Made by a program: the position numbers and the translations under genes
Notes under the pieces: model-generated
Seen by the model: the letters and a program-made list of their open reading frames with translations, nothing else
Database searches by the model: none
Told to the model about the DNA's origin: nothing
Part shown: positions 36,157-44,306 of the stretch, piece by piece
How positions within the stretch are numbered: position 1 is the first letter of the stretch
Layout of the letters: every line of letters starts with the position of its first letter
From: Lewinella cohaerens DSM 23179
Lineage (GTDB): Bacteria > Bacteroidota > Bacteroidia > Chitinophagales > Saprospiraceae
NCBI RefSeq assembly: GCF_000379805.1
Contig: NZ_KB903538.1
Coordinates: 31,228 to 95,227, forward strand
Direction: 5' to 3'
DNA: 64,000 nt

Positions 36157-37278
36157 ATGAAAGGGTTATTCAGAGGCTATACTAACTTTACGACGAAATA
36201 CTTAGGGATGAAGTTATTTTTATTGAGCTCAAGTTTTGCAAATAGCTGGAATAGTTCACCTTGGTTGGCCAAGGCCGGGCGTATTGCTTATCACGGGATA
36301 TTCTGGATAGCGCTGTTTGCCTTTTTACTATATTTTGATGACTCAGGTCTCAGTACGCCTGATCGTTGGTTGAATGAGTTCATTAATTTACTCTTTTATG
36401 CGCTTATCGTTTATTTCAACCTTTTCTACCTCATCCCCAATTATCTTACCAAAAAGCGGTTCCTGACTTACTTGCTGCTACTGCTAGCTGTCACCTTGAT
36501 TTTGACGCCCTTGAGGGTCATTTTTCTATACTTTCGCTTTAGTGGTCTTCCTCAGCTTCAAAATGCCCTGCTCGGCAACCTTGATCTTTATTTTTTACTC
36601 ACTTTTACTATAGGTGGAGGATCAACCATTTTGCAAATTGTTACCGATTGGTTCAAGCAATTACGCGAAAAGCAAGAATTGGAAACCCAGACCATGCAAT
36701 CGGAGTTACGCTTTTTGAAAAGTCAGATCAACCCCCATTTTCTATTCAACACGCTGAACAACCTTTATGCATTAACGCTAAAAAAATCGGACAAAGCTCC
36801 CGATATTGTTATCAAGCTTTCGGAGATGATGAGGTATATGCTTTACGAGTGCAATGAAAAAAGGGTGCCTCTCTACAAAGAAGTCAATTACTTGAAAAAT
36901 TATCTTGACCTGGAACAATTGCGGCAGCATGATAATATCCGGATTAATTTCAATGTCGATGGGCAGGTAAGTGACCAGCAAATTGCACCCCTACTTTTTA
37001 TTCCGTTTCTGGAGAACAGTTTCAAGCACGGTCTCAATACCCAGCTAAAAGATGGATTTGTAAATATTCACCTTCAGGTAGAACAAAAATCCGTTGATTT
37101 CAAAATTGAGAATAGCAAGGGACAAACCATTGCCAACCCCGACAATCGCCCAAGCGGTGGGATTGGTTTGGTCAATGTTCGGAGGCGTCTCAATCTGCTT
37201 TATCCCGATCACTACCAGTTAAGGGTCAGTAATACGCCGAATACTTTCGCCGTACATTTGACCATTGAGCTGGAATGA
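36157..37278 (+). CDS. LytS-type sensor histidine kinase
   Basis: 373 residues. Four membrane segments in about residues 45-165, then a short coiled region and the His_kinase domain: LKSQINPHFLFNTLNNLYAL with the phosphoacceptor His, LSEMMRYMLYE, and the ATP site FIPFLENSFKHG (N box) with GIGLVNVRRRLNLLYP (G box). It would sense an envelope or membrane signal and phosphorylate the response regulator encoded next. A Met at residue 18 (36208) is an alternative start; TAacTTTA at 36183-36190 would then be its -7 element. Confidence 0.9.
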   Translation: MKGLFRGYTNFTTKYLGMKLFLLSSSFANSWNSSPWLAKAGRIAYHGIFWIALFAFLLYFDDSGLSTPDRWLNEFINLLFYALIVYFNLFYLIPNYLTKKRFLTYLLLLLAVTLILTPLRVIFLYFRFSGLPQLQNALLGNLDLYFLLTFTIGGGSTILQIVTDWFKQLREKQELETQTMQSELRFLKSQINPHFLFNTLNNLYALTLKKSDKAPDIVIKLSEMMRYMLYECNEKRVPLYKEVNYLKNYLDLEQLRQHDNIRINFNVDGQVSDQQIAPLLFIPFLENSFKHGLNTQLKDGFVNIHLQVEQKSVDFKIENSKGQTIANPDNRPSGGIGLVNVRRRLNLLYPDHYQLRVSNTPNTFAVHLTIELE

Positions 37279-37331
37279 CTATATTGAATTCTATAATTGA
37301 AGTGAAAATAACCCGCTAAACAATCACCGTT

Positions 37332-38075
37332 ATGATAAACGTACTTATCGTTGATGACGAACCTCTTGCACAAGATGTACTAGAGACCTATATTGAGAAG
37401 ATGCCAGACTTGAATTTGGTTCAAAAGTGTAATAACGCGCTTGAAGCCAACGAAGCACTCAAATCCAACGATATTGACCTGATGTTTCTCGACATCCAAA
37501 TGCCACAACTTACCGGAACGGACTTTTTGCGTTCTCTTGCAAATCCTCCAGTTGTTATTTTCACTACTGCTTACTCCAACTACGCAGTAGATGGCTTCGA
37601 ATTAAACGCCCTTGATTATCTCTTGAAACCAATTTCCTTAGATCGCTTTTTGAAAGCTGCCAATAAAGCAGTCGCACAAATTGAGCTTAAAAAAGCGGCA
37701 GCAGGCGCGAGTTCCCCCAAGGAAGAACAAGAGATTCAAGCGGAAGCTGATTTCATGTTTGTGAAAGCCGACAAGAAATTGATAAGGGTTTATTATGATG
37801 ACGTTGTATACATTGAAGGACTGAAAGATTACGTTATCATCCGCCTGAAAGATACCCGGATTGTTACGCTGCAAACGATGAAGAGTCTGGAACAAAAACT
37901 TCCTTCAACTATTTTTAAGCGCATCCACCGGTCTTACATTGTCAACCTCCATAAGATTGATGCATTAATGGGCAATATGGTTGAGGTTAAAGAGAAAGGA
38001 CAGGTAAAACATTTGCCTGTTGGCAAGAATTATCGGGATGAATTACTGGAGCTGATCAACCAGAATAGGCTTTAG
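37332..38075 (+). CDS. LytR/AlgR-type response regulator
   Basis: 247 residues. Receiver domain 1-120: VLIVDDEPLAQDVLETY with the acidic pair, DLMFLDIQMPQLTG with the phosphoacceptor Asp, TTAYSNYAVDGF and DYLLKPISLDRF with the conserved Lys. A linker of about 25 residues leads to a LytTR DNA-binding domain (about 145-245; FVKADKKLIRVYYDDVVYIE, TLQTMKSLEQKLP, FKRIHRSYIVNLHKID). It acts with the sensor encoded 53 bases upstream; targets are unknown. Confidence 0.94.
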   Translation: MINVLIVDDEPLAQDVLETYIEKMPDLNLVQKCNNALEANEALKSNDIDLMFLDIQMPQLTGTDFLRSLANPPVVIFTTAYSNYAVDGFELNALDYLLKPISLDRFLKAANKAVAQIELKKAAAGASSPKEEQEIQAEADFMFVKADKKLIRVYYDDVVYIEGLKDYVIIRLKDTRIVTLQTMKSLEQKLPSTIFKRIHRSYIVNLHKIDALMGNMVEVKEKGQVKHLPVGKNYRDELLELINQNRL

Positions 38076-38184
38076 CACTAAAGATCAACATTTTGTGCCA
38101 CACACATTATTTATATGTGTTATTTTTTCATATCTTAGCAAAGTCTTAGTGCTTTAACCTTTTTTAATCCCATGAACATGTCAG

Positions 38185-38213
38185 GAAGCCGGCCCTTTTG
38201 GCCGGCTTCTTTG
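38185..38213 (+). terminator. Terminator after the LytTR regulator
   Basis: GAAGCCGGCC-CTTTT-GGCCGGCTTC followed by TTTGTTT. Strong GC stem, about 110 bases after the stop. Confidence 0.8.
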
Positions 38214-38292
38214 TTTAAGGAGGTACTAGGTAGAAAGTACATGGTACCGCGACACTTGCCTGGCTGTTCCATTATAAAGGCAAGCATCACCT

Positions 38293-39192
38293 TTATAATG
38301 GAATATTTCCATGTTTCTTCTTAGGCAGTTTCTTAGCCTTATTTTCCAACATGGCAAAGCCTTTAATTAGCTTACGACGTGTATCCCTTGGGTTGATCAC
38401 CTCATCTACGAAGCCGCGTTCGGCAGCGAGATAAGGATTCGCAAACTTCTCTTTGTATTCCTCTTCTTTTGCTGCCAGCATTGCCTGTTTGTCCTCTGCT
38501 GCCATGATTTCTCTCCTGAAGATAATTTCCGAAGCTCCCTTTGCTCCCATTACCGCAATTTCTGCTGTTGGCCAAGCATAATTAAGGTCAGCCCCAATGT
38601 GCTTGGAGTTCATCACATCATAGGCACCACCGTAGGCTTTGCGAGTAATCAGAGTAATACGTGGTACAGTAGCTTCGCTGAAAGCATACAGTAATTTTGC
38701 ACCATTGACAATAATACCATTCCACTCTTGATCAGTACCAGGCAAAAAGCCAGGAACGTCCTCTAGTACAAGCAGTGGAATATTAAAGCAATCGCAGAAG
38801 CGTACAAAACGAGCCGCTTTACGAGAAGACTCTACATCGAGTACACCGGCAAGACTCAAGGGCTGGTTACCAACGATCCCAATACTTCGCCCTCCCAGGC
38901 GAGCAAAGCCAACGATAATATTATCGGCATAATGCTCATGGATTTCAAAGAAAGAATCATCATCCACAATACCACTTACAACTTCCCGCATATCGTAAGG
39001 CTGCTGTGGGTTTTCAGGCATCAATGCCGCCAGATCTTCTCTCAATTCATCACCTAGTGTAAAATCAATTTTGGGCGCTTGCTCTTCACAGTTTTGCGGA
39101 AGATAGCTTAAGAGTGTTTTGACTTTTTCCAGACAATCGATATCATTGGCTGCCGTGAGGTGAGTAACTCCGGATTTGGTGGCGTGGGTCAT
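38293..39192 (-). CDS. Acyl-CoA carboxylase beta subunit, C-terminal part (frameshifted gene)
   Basis: The second frame of a biotin-dependent carboxyltransferase gene; the ATG at 39192 is an internal codon, not a true start. It covers [19 protein letters not shown], the second carboxyltransferase half with [39 protein letters not shown] and the usual end [30 protein letters not shown]. Joined with the next feature it gives a protein of about 513 residues, the normal size for the beta subunit of propionyl-CoA-type carboxylases. The break is at a run of seven C at 39197-39203, where six would restore the frame. Confidence 0.88.
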   Translation of the reverse strand: MTHATKSGVTHLTAANDIDCLEKVKTLLSYLPQNCEEQAPKIDFTLGDELREDLAALMPENPQQPYDMREVVSGIVDDDSFFEIHEHYADNIIVGFARLGGRSIGIVGNQPLSLAGVLDVESSRKAARFVRFCDCFNIPLLVLEDVPGFLPGTDQEWNGIIVNGAKLLYAFSEATVPRITLITRKAYGGAYDVMNSKHIGADLNYAWPTAEIAVMGAKGASEIIFRREIMAAEDKQAMLAAKEEEYKEKFANPYLAAERGFVDEVINPRDTRRKLIKGFAMLENKAKKLPKKKHGNIPL

Positions 39193-39835
39193 CGCACCCC
39201 CCCAATTCTTCAGCGGTTACTTCCTCATTGGTAACTGTTTTCACTACGTTCGGCCCCGTTACAAACATGTAACTACTCTGTTCTACCATAATGGAGAAAT
39301 CTGTCATGGCAGGAGAATACACCGCACCACCAGCACAAGGGCCCATAATGGCAGAAATCTGTGGAATAACGCCTGAAGCCATTACATTGCGATAGAAAAT
39401 ATCAGCATAACCACCAAGTGACTTAACGCCCTCCTGGATACGTGCACCACCAGAGTCATTCAAACCAATAACCGGTGCGCCATTTTCCATACCGAGGTCC
39501 ATGATTTTGCAGATCTTCTCAGCATGGGTTTCCGACAAGGATCCTCCAAACACTGTAAAGTCCTGGGCATATACATATACCAGCCGACCATTAACCGTAC
39601 CGTAGCCGGTAACTACACCATCACCAGGGATTCGTTGTTTTTCCATACCGAAATCCGAACTTCGGTGCATGACCAGTGCGCCTATCTCTTCGAAGGAGCC
39701 TGGGTCAAGAAAGAAATGTACACGTTCACGAGCGGTGAGCTTCCCTTTTCCATGTTGAGTAGCAATACGTTTTTCCCCTCCGCCAAGTTGAGCTTTGGCG
39801 AGTTTGTCTTCCAGCAGTTGCAGTTTCTTTTGCAT
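39143..39835 (-). CDS. Acyl-CoA carboxylase beta subunit, N-terminal part (frameshifted gene)
   Basis: This frame carries residues 1-212 of the carboxyltransferase: [71 protein letters not shown] and [17 protein letters not shown], which bind the acyl-CoA and biotin. The reading is then lost after EELGG, where CDDPRHQ replaces the expected AMTHATK. The gene encodes the transferase that adds CO2 from biotin to propionyl-CoA or a related acyl-CoA. It follows a lipoprotein gene by 18 bases. No biotin-carboxylase subunit is in the window. Confidence 0.88.
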   Translation of the reverse strand: MQKKLQLLEDKLAKAQLGGGEKRIATQHGKGKLTARERVHFFLDPGSFEEIGALVMHRSSDFGMEKQRIPGDGVVTGYGTVNGRLVYVYAQDFTVFGGSLSETHAEKICKIMDLGMENGAPVIGLNDSGGARIQEGVKSLGGYADIFYRNVMASGVIPQISAIMGPCAGGAVYSPAMTDFSIMVEQSSYMFVTGPNVVKTVTNEEVTAEELGGCDDPRHQIRSYSPHGSQ

Positions 39836-39853
39836 ACTTATTTTGGTTGAGAC

Positions 39854-40402
39854 CTAATTAAATTGTTTGCCAATTCGAGCCGCATGTTTTTCGATTTGCT
39901 GCTCAATGATGGTATTAATTTTGTTTTCGAGGTCTATGTCTTGCGGTTTAGCAGTAAACACTTGGTAGAATAAGTAGTTCTGTCCTACTTGTTTTCCTTT
40001 GCCGCGTTCATTTTTTTCAAGTCGAGTTTGCCAAATGCTTTGCTCATGAGGAGGATAAGCAATAACGAGAATGACACAGCCATCTTCGTAAAAACGATCT
40101 TCGTAGCGATAAGCTCCTTTTTCCCGGTCCAGTCCTTTTTCAAAATAAAAACCGGCAATACTGTATCGCTCCTGTGCCTCTTTACTTTCTAAAAAATTCT
40201 TGGTATCAGCTGTAAAGCCATCTAGCCGAGAGTATACTTCTTCCATATCCGAAACCTGTAGCCGAATATCATTGAAAAAATCATAGAACACCTGGCGCTT
40301 AGGCGAAAAGGAAGCGGCTACCCGATCATCGGTTCCACAACCTAAGATCAAAAGCGTGGTTGCGATAATAAAAGTGAAACGAAACATCAGCATATTTTTC
40401 AT
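39854..40402 (-). CDS. Lipoprotein, unknown
   Basis: 182 residues from ATG 40402, four bases after the stop of the upstream glycosyltransferase gene; the frame extends further only inside that gene. Lipoprotein signal MLMFRFTFIIATTLLILGC then GTDDRVAAS. The body is mixed helical and strand with a charged helix (VFYDFFNDIRLQVSDMEEVY) and a RLEKNERGKGKQVGQNYLFY segment. I do not recognise the family. It sits in a leftward operon between the glycosyltransferase-TPR gene and the carboxylase gene. Confidence 0.6.
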   Translation of the reverse strand: MKNMLMFRFTFIIATTLLILGCGTDDRVAASFSPKRQVFYDFFNDIRLQVSDMEEVYSRLDGFTADTKNFLESKEAQERYSIAGFYFEKGLDREKGAYRYEDRFYEDGCVILVIAYPPHEQSIWQTRLEKNERGKGKQVGQNYLFYQVFTAKPQDIDLENKINTIIEQQIEKHAARIGKQFN

Positions 40403-40406
40403 ACAT

Positions 40407-42635
40407 CTAGAATTGGGCAGCAGCATTACGATAACGACTAGCATTTTCCATATCTCCCTGCTCTTCAAAAATTGTAGCAATACCCAAATAAGCCTGTTTT
40501 AGCTTTGGGTTATATTCAATAGCCTTGCGGAAATTATTAAAAGCAGTCTCTAATTCCTTGCGTTGCTTATATATTTCCCCAATCCAATAGTAAGCCATTG
40601 CATTTTCCGGGTCAACCTGTAGCAGGTGATTGAAGGTATTTAAAGCCTCTGGGCCATTGTTTTTAGTGAGGTAAGCATATCCTTTGAGGTATAAAGCAGT
40701 CTCGTTGTCAGGTGCGATCTCTAGGGCTTTCTCTGCTGAGGTTAGCGCCTGATCACCGTCTCCTATACTCACTTGGGCAGAAGCCAGACCATTCCATCCT
40801 TGCTCATTGTCAGGATATTTGGCAACTTCTTGCTGAAAGCGTTGAATGGCTTGAGGGGCTTGCCCTGCTTTTAGTAGCGCTTCAGCCTGCATAGCAAACT
40901 GATCGGGATCGTATTCTACGACTGCCAGGGGCACGCCATTCGCTTCAATGCGATGCACTGTCTTACTGGTTGGCCAGGTGTTGTTTCTCAAATGCGGCCC
41001 ACGAATAAACCGACTGGGGAAAATGCCATAATCCCAGGATTCAGAAAACCGGCGGTGATACCGAATGTATTGAATTTTAACTTTTTTCTTGTAAGACAAA
41101 TCCAATTGGCGGCGCACATTATAAGGGAATGTCGTTCCTATGGTCAATGTGTCCATTCCAGGATGCAAAATGCCTTCGTCTTCCATCCACTCCACGGCCT
41201 GACGAGAGCTTAGCCCCCAATAATCAAGTTCGTATTGGCCAAATGCGCCTTTGATCCCTCCTGCCAATGGATTGAAATAAACATAAGCAAGTGCTGGATT
41301 ACGAGCAGTGAACAATAAAGCGTCCGCTGAAAGCAATACTACGATACCAATAATTGCAGGACCAGCCCACTTGGTTCGAGAAGTAAATCGTTGTGCCAAG
41401 TATTCAAAACCGAGCGCTCCCAAGACCAAAACGGTTGGGTAAATGAAAAGCAACTGCCGCCAACCGTCATAAAGCGCACTTTCCTTGAACATGATATATG
41501 CCAACGGGAAAATAGTTACAAACAAAAGCAGCACAACAGGAATAACTCCATGTTTTTTCACTAGTGCTGGGAACGTCAGCAAGCTCAAAAAGAATCCAGC
41601 TATTACCGAAAGGGCTACACTTATTCCTAGCCATACCAGTGGATACGAAGAAGGAATGCCGTCGGAAAACATATTTTCGCCACCAAAAAGGATAATAATT
41701 CTTACCGCATAATTAGAAAACAGGTCCAGCGCCTCCTTGGTGTGTTCAAGCGGTGCTTGCAGTGCGTAAGGCCAAAAGAGTAAAGCCAGACCAAACCCTG
41801 CCAAAGTACTCCCGATCCAGTAAGCAGCATAAGTCAAAAACTGCTTAAACTCTCCAGCAATTCCTTTCACGCCGTAGCGCAAGAGAAAATCAATGCCGAG
41901 GAATAACCCAGAATAACAGAAAATCAGAATTCCGCCAGCACGTGTAGCCGTAGCCAAGGCTGCTCCCAATACAAAACCCAAGGCATCCTGCCAACGTGGA
42001 CGTGGCATGGACAATAGGCAGCGATACAAGTAAAAAGCTCCCATCAGGTAGCCAGCTGCAAAAGGAATATCCTTAGGGTTCATGACACTGTGGCCCAATA
42101 AACGTGGACTAGCCAACATCAAGATAATAGCCAATATTCCCGCACGGACACCTGCCATTCGGCGGCTCCAACCGGCAATAATCACTAAAATAAGTACGCC
42201 AAACAGCGCATTTAAAAGGTGCCGTACCCGGTGATACGAAGGGCCAGGATGATACCCTAGCATTCTGTTAACCGAACCACTTACCAGCTCGAAGAAACCA
42301 CCATAAAATTTATTGAACCGCTGGCTACTGGTATCGTCTTCGTATAAAGCAGCCTTATCTCCGCCCCCACTGGCATAGTAGTCAACTAATTTCTCGGAAT
42401 AATCGTCTTGGAATTTTTCATCTGCGTTTATCCCTGTGACCAACGCCAAGCCTAACAAAGTGACCACACTAAGCGCTAGCAGCCCATAGTAAACCTTATG
42501 CAGCGTACCAGAAGAAGCCTCTTCTGATTCGTTCCCATAAGCCCACGCTATCCAATTCCTTCTCGGTTTAGCCTTTGCGACCTTTTGGGGTGCCTTCTTT
42601 CCGGATTTCTTGGTGGTTTTCTTTTTCGCAGCCAT
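40407..42635 (-). CDS. GT-C-type membrane glycosyltransferase fused to C-terminal TPRs
   Basis: 742 residues. A Lys-rich N-terminus (about 1-28), then a membrane domain (about 35-440) with roughly ten segments and GPSYHRVRHLLNALFGVLIL, SPRLLGHSVMNPKDIPFAAG and RAGGILIFCYSGLFLGIDF, which resemble PMT/ArnT-like glycosyltransferases. A soluble part with VEYDPDQFAMQAEALLKAGQ follows, and then four TPR units (about 600-740: AIQRFQQEVAKYPDNEQGW, ALTSAEKALEIAPDNETALY, ALNTFNHLLQVDPENAMAYY, AFNNFRKAIEYNPKLKQAYL). It would transfer a lipid-linked sugar across the membrane, with TPRs for protein contact. Donor and acceptor are unknown. Confidence 0.75.
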   Translation of the reverse strand: MAAKKKTTKKSGKKAPQKVAKAKPRRNWIAWAYGNESEEASSGTLHKVYYGLLALSVVTLLGLALVTGINADEKFQDDYSEKLVDYYASGGGDKAALYEDDTSSQRFNKFYGGFFELVSGSVNRMLGYHPGPSYHRVRHLLNALFGVLILVIIAGWSRRMAGVRAGILAIILMLASPRLLGHSVMNPKDIPFAAGYLMGAFYLYRCLLSMPRPRWQDALGFVLGAALATATRAGGILIFCYSGLFLGIDFLLRYGVKGIAGEFKQFLTYAAYWIGSTLAGFGLALLFWPYALQAPLEHTKEALDLFSNYAVRIIILFGGENMFSDGIPSSYPLVWLGISVALSVIAGFFLSLLTFPALVKKHGVIPVVLLLFVTIFPLAYIMFKESALYDGWRQLLFIYPTVLVLGALGFEYLAQRFTSRTKWAGPAIIGIVVLLSADALLFTARNPALAYVYFNPLAGGIKGAFGQYELDYWGLSSRQAVEWMEDEGILHPGMDTLTIGTTFPYNVRRQLDLSYKKKVKIQYIRYHRRFSESWDYGIFPSRFIRGPHLRNNTWPTSKTVHRIEANGVPLAVVEYDPDQFAMQAEALLKAGQAPQAIQRFQQEVAKYPDNEQGWNGLASAQVSIGDGDQALTSAEKALEIAPDNETALYLKGYAYLTKNNGPEALNTFNHLLQVDPENAMAYYWIGEIYKQRKELETAFNNFRKAIEYNPKLKQAYLGIATIFEEQGDMENASRYRNAAAQF

Positions 42636-42653
42636 AACTTTAAGTTAGTCCTA

Positions 42654-42661
42654 CAAAAGTA
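42654..42661 (-). promoter_or_regulatory. -7 promoter element of the glycosyltransferase-TPR operon
   Basis: On the minus strand it reads TActTTTG, 18 bases before the ATG at 42635, the same distance as in folE. Confidence 0.45.
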
Positions 42662-42756
42662 AGATTACCTCTGGCAAATCGTAAATATTTACTAAAAAGG
42701 TACGCGAAGAAGTGGAAGATTCCATAAAAATAAGCCCTTGACATTTAGAATAAGCT

Positions 42757-42765
42757 TAACTTTGC
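42757..42765 (+). promoter_or_regulatory. -7 promoter element of the aminotransferase gene
   Basis: TAacTTTGC, a full consensus match, with TTG 16 bases upstream at 42738-42740. It gives a leader of about 95-100 bases before the ATG at 42870. Confidence 0.5.
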
Positions 42766-42869
42766 AGCCGGAATTGTTATACTAGCTACAAAGTGGTTCA
42801 TATTCATTTTTTTTGATAAAATACTTAATCACTTTTCACTGGGTACACATCACTTAAAAAAGGAAAAAC

Positions 42870-44078
42870 ATGGCAATGGTCAGCACAGAAATACTTTCGC
42901 AGACTGTTCTACAGATGGAAGAATCAGCTACCCTTAAAATGGCTCGCATAGCCCGGGAATTAGCTGATCAAGGACACGAAGTTATCAGTCTGAGCTTAGG
43001 TGAACCTGATTTCGACACACCTGACCACATCAAAGAGGCTGCAAAGCAAGCGCTTGATGATGGTTATACCAAATACACGCCTGTACCAGGCCTGCCGGAA
43101 TTAAGGAAGGCCATTGTCAATAAGTTCAAAAGAGATAATGACTTGACTTTTGACATGAGTCAGATCGTAGTCTCTACGGGTGCCAAGCAGTCCCTAGCTA
43201 ATATTTGCATGGCAATGCTAAACCCTGGCGACGAAGTCATTCTTTTTGCGCCTTATTGGGTTTCTTACCGCGCCATTGTATGCATGAATGGTGCCATCCC
43301 TGTACCTGTTGCTGCGGGTATTGACCAAGACTATAAAGTTACTGGTGAACAAGTTGCCGCTGCGATTACGGAGCGTACCAAACTCATTATTTTCTCTTCG
43401 CCATGTAATCCTTCAGGTTCTGTTTATACCCAGGAAGAATTGGAGGATATTGCAGAAGCAGTCGCTCCACATGAGCAAGTATATATCGTTTCCGACGAAA
43501 TCTACGAATACATCAACTTCACTGGCAAGCACGTCAGCATTGGTACTATTCCCAGTGTAAAAGATCGTACCATTACTGTAAATGGATTCGCCAAGGGTTA
43601 TGCCATGACTGGATGGCGGCTTGGTTACATTGGTGCTCCAACTGTTATTGCAGAGGCTTGCGCCAAAATACAAGGGCAATTTACTTCCGGTGCTAATGCT
43701 TTCGCACAAAAAGCTGCTACTCATGCATTAGAGGCAGACATGAGCCCTACTCATGCCATGCGCGATGCTTTTGAAAAACGCCGACAGGTAATCATTGATG
43801 GACTAGAGGGTATTCCTGGAATGAAAGTTAATCGTCCTCAGGGGGCTTTCTATATTTTCCCTGATGTTACCTCTTATTACGGTAAAAAATCGGGAGACTT
43901 TGAAATCAACTCCGATGATGATGTCTGTGAATATCTGTTACAAAAGGCTTATGTTGCTACTGTATCAGGAGGTGCTTTCGGTACACCGGGTTGTATCAGA
44001 ATCTCTTACGCAGCCTCTGAAGAAACACTAAAGGAAGCTATTCAGCGAATTAAAGATGCTTTAGCTCTTTTAGCTTAA
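42870..44078 (+). CDS. Class I/II PLP aminotransferase, aspartate aminotransferase-type
   Basis: 402 residues. SLSLGEPDFDTPDHIKEAAK at the start, YTPVPGLPELRKAI, APYWVSYRAIVCMNGAIP, SPCNPSGSVYTQEELEDIAE, VSDEIYEYINF and the PLP-lysine loop VNGFAKGYAMTGWRLGYIG; RISYAASEETLKEAIQRI carries the substrate Arg. The sequence is the subgroup I-gamma aspartate aminotransferase type (AspB-like), transferring amino groups between aspartate or related acids and 2-oxoglutarate. Some members act on prephenate or aromatic acids, so specificity is not certain. Confidence 0.9.
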   Translation: MAMVSTEILSQTVLQMEESATLKMARIARELADQGHEVISLSLGEPDFDTPDHIKEAAKQALDDGYTKYTPVPGLPELRKAIVNKFKRDNDLTFDMSQIVVSTGAKQSLANICMAMLNPGDEVILFAPYWVSYRAIVCMNGAIPVPVAAGIDQDYKVTGEQVAAAITERTKLIIFSSPCNPSGSVYTQEELEDIAEAVAPHEQVYIVSDEIYEYINFTGKHVSIGTIPSVKDRTITVNGFAKGYAMTGWRLGYIGAPTVIAEACAKIQGQFTSGANAFAQKAATHALEADMSPTHAMRDAFEKRRQVIIDGLEGIPGMKVNRPQGAFYIFPDVTSYYGKKSGDFEINSDDDVCEYLLQKAYVATVSGGAFGTPGCIRISYAASEETLKEAIQRIKDALALLA

Positions 44079-44105
44079 TATCAACTGAACTGGCCAAGCA
44101 CAAAT

Positions 44106-44139
44106 AGAGGGTAGTGGGGTTTAAGCTCCACTACCCTCT
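44106..44139 (+). terminator. Terminator after the aminotransferase gene
   Basis: AGAGGGTAGTGG / CCACTACCCTCT, perfect 12-base arms with a 10-base loop, followed by TCTTG. Weak T-run. Confidence 0.65.
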
Positions 44140-44152
44140 TCTTGTAAAAAAA

Positions 44153-44205
44153 GGGCAATAGATTACTTGTTAATGGTCCCCACCGTTAACCCTTACCTAT
44201 TGCCC
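44153..44205. promoter_or_regulatory. Nested hairpin upstream of ggt
   Basis: Outer GGGCAATAG / CTATTGCCC (perfect, 9 bases) and inner GTTAATGG / CCGTTAAC (one G-T pair) enclose a six-base loop. It lies 100 bases before the ggt start and after the previous terminator; it could be a leader structure or a repeat. Confidence 0.4.
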
Positions 44206-44306
44206 ATGCTATGGAAATAAGAATTGATTATTATCTTACTCCCTGTAAATGTCATCCCATATTTAGCTTCACCTCCTCCAAAGAGAAAATCAAGCCTTCT
44301 TTAGCT

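Noticed and set aside
38293-39835. Two separate carboxylase genes
   Set aside because: The two frames are consecutive halves of one conserved protein; the overlap falls at a seven-C run and the second ATG is an internal codon.
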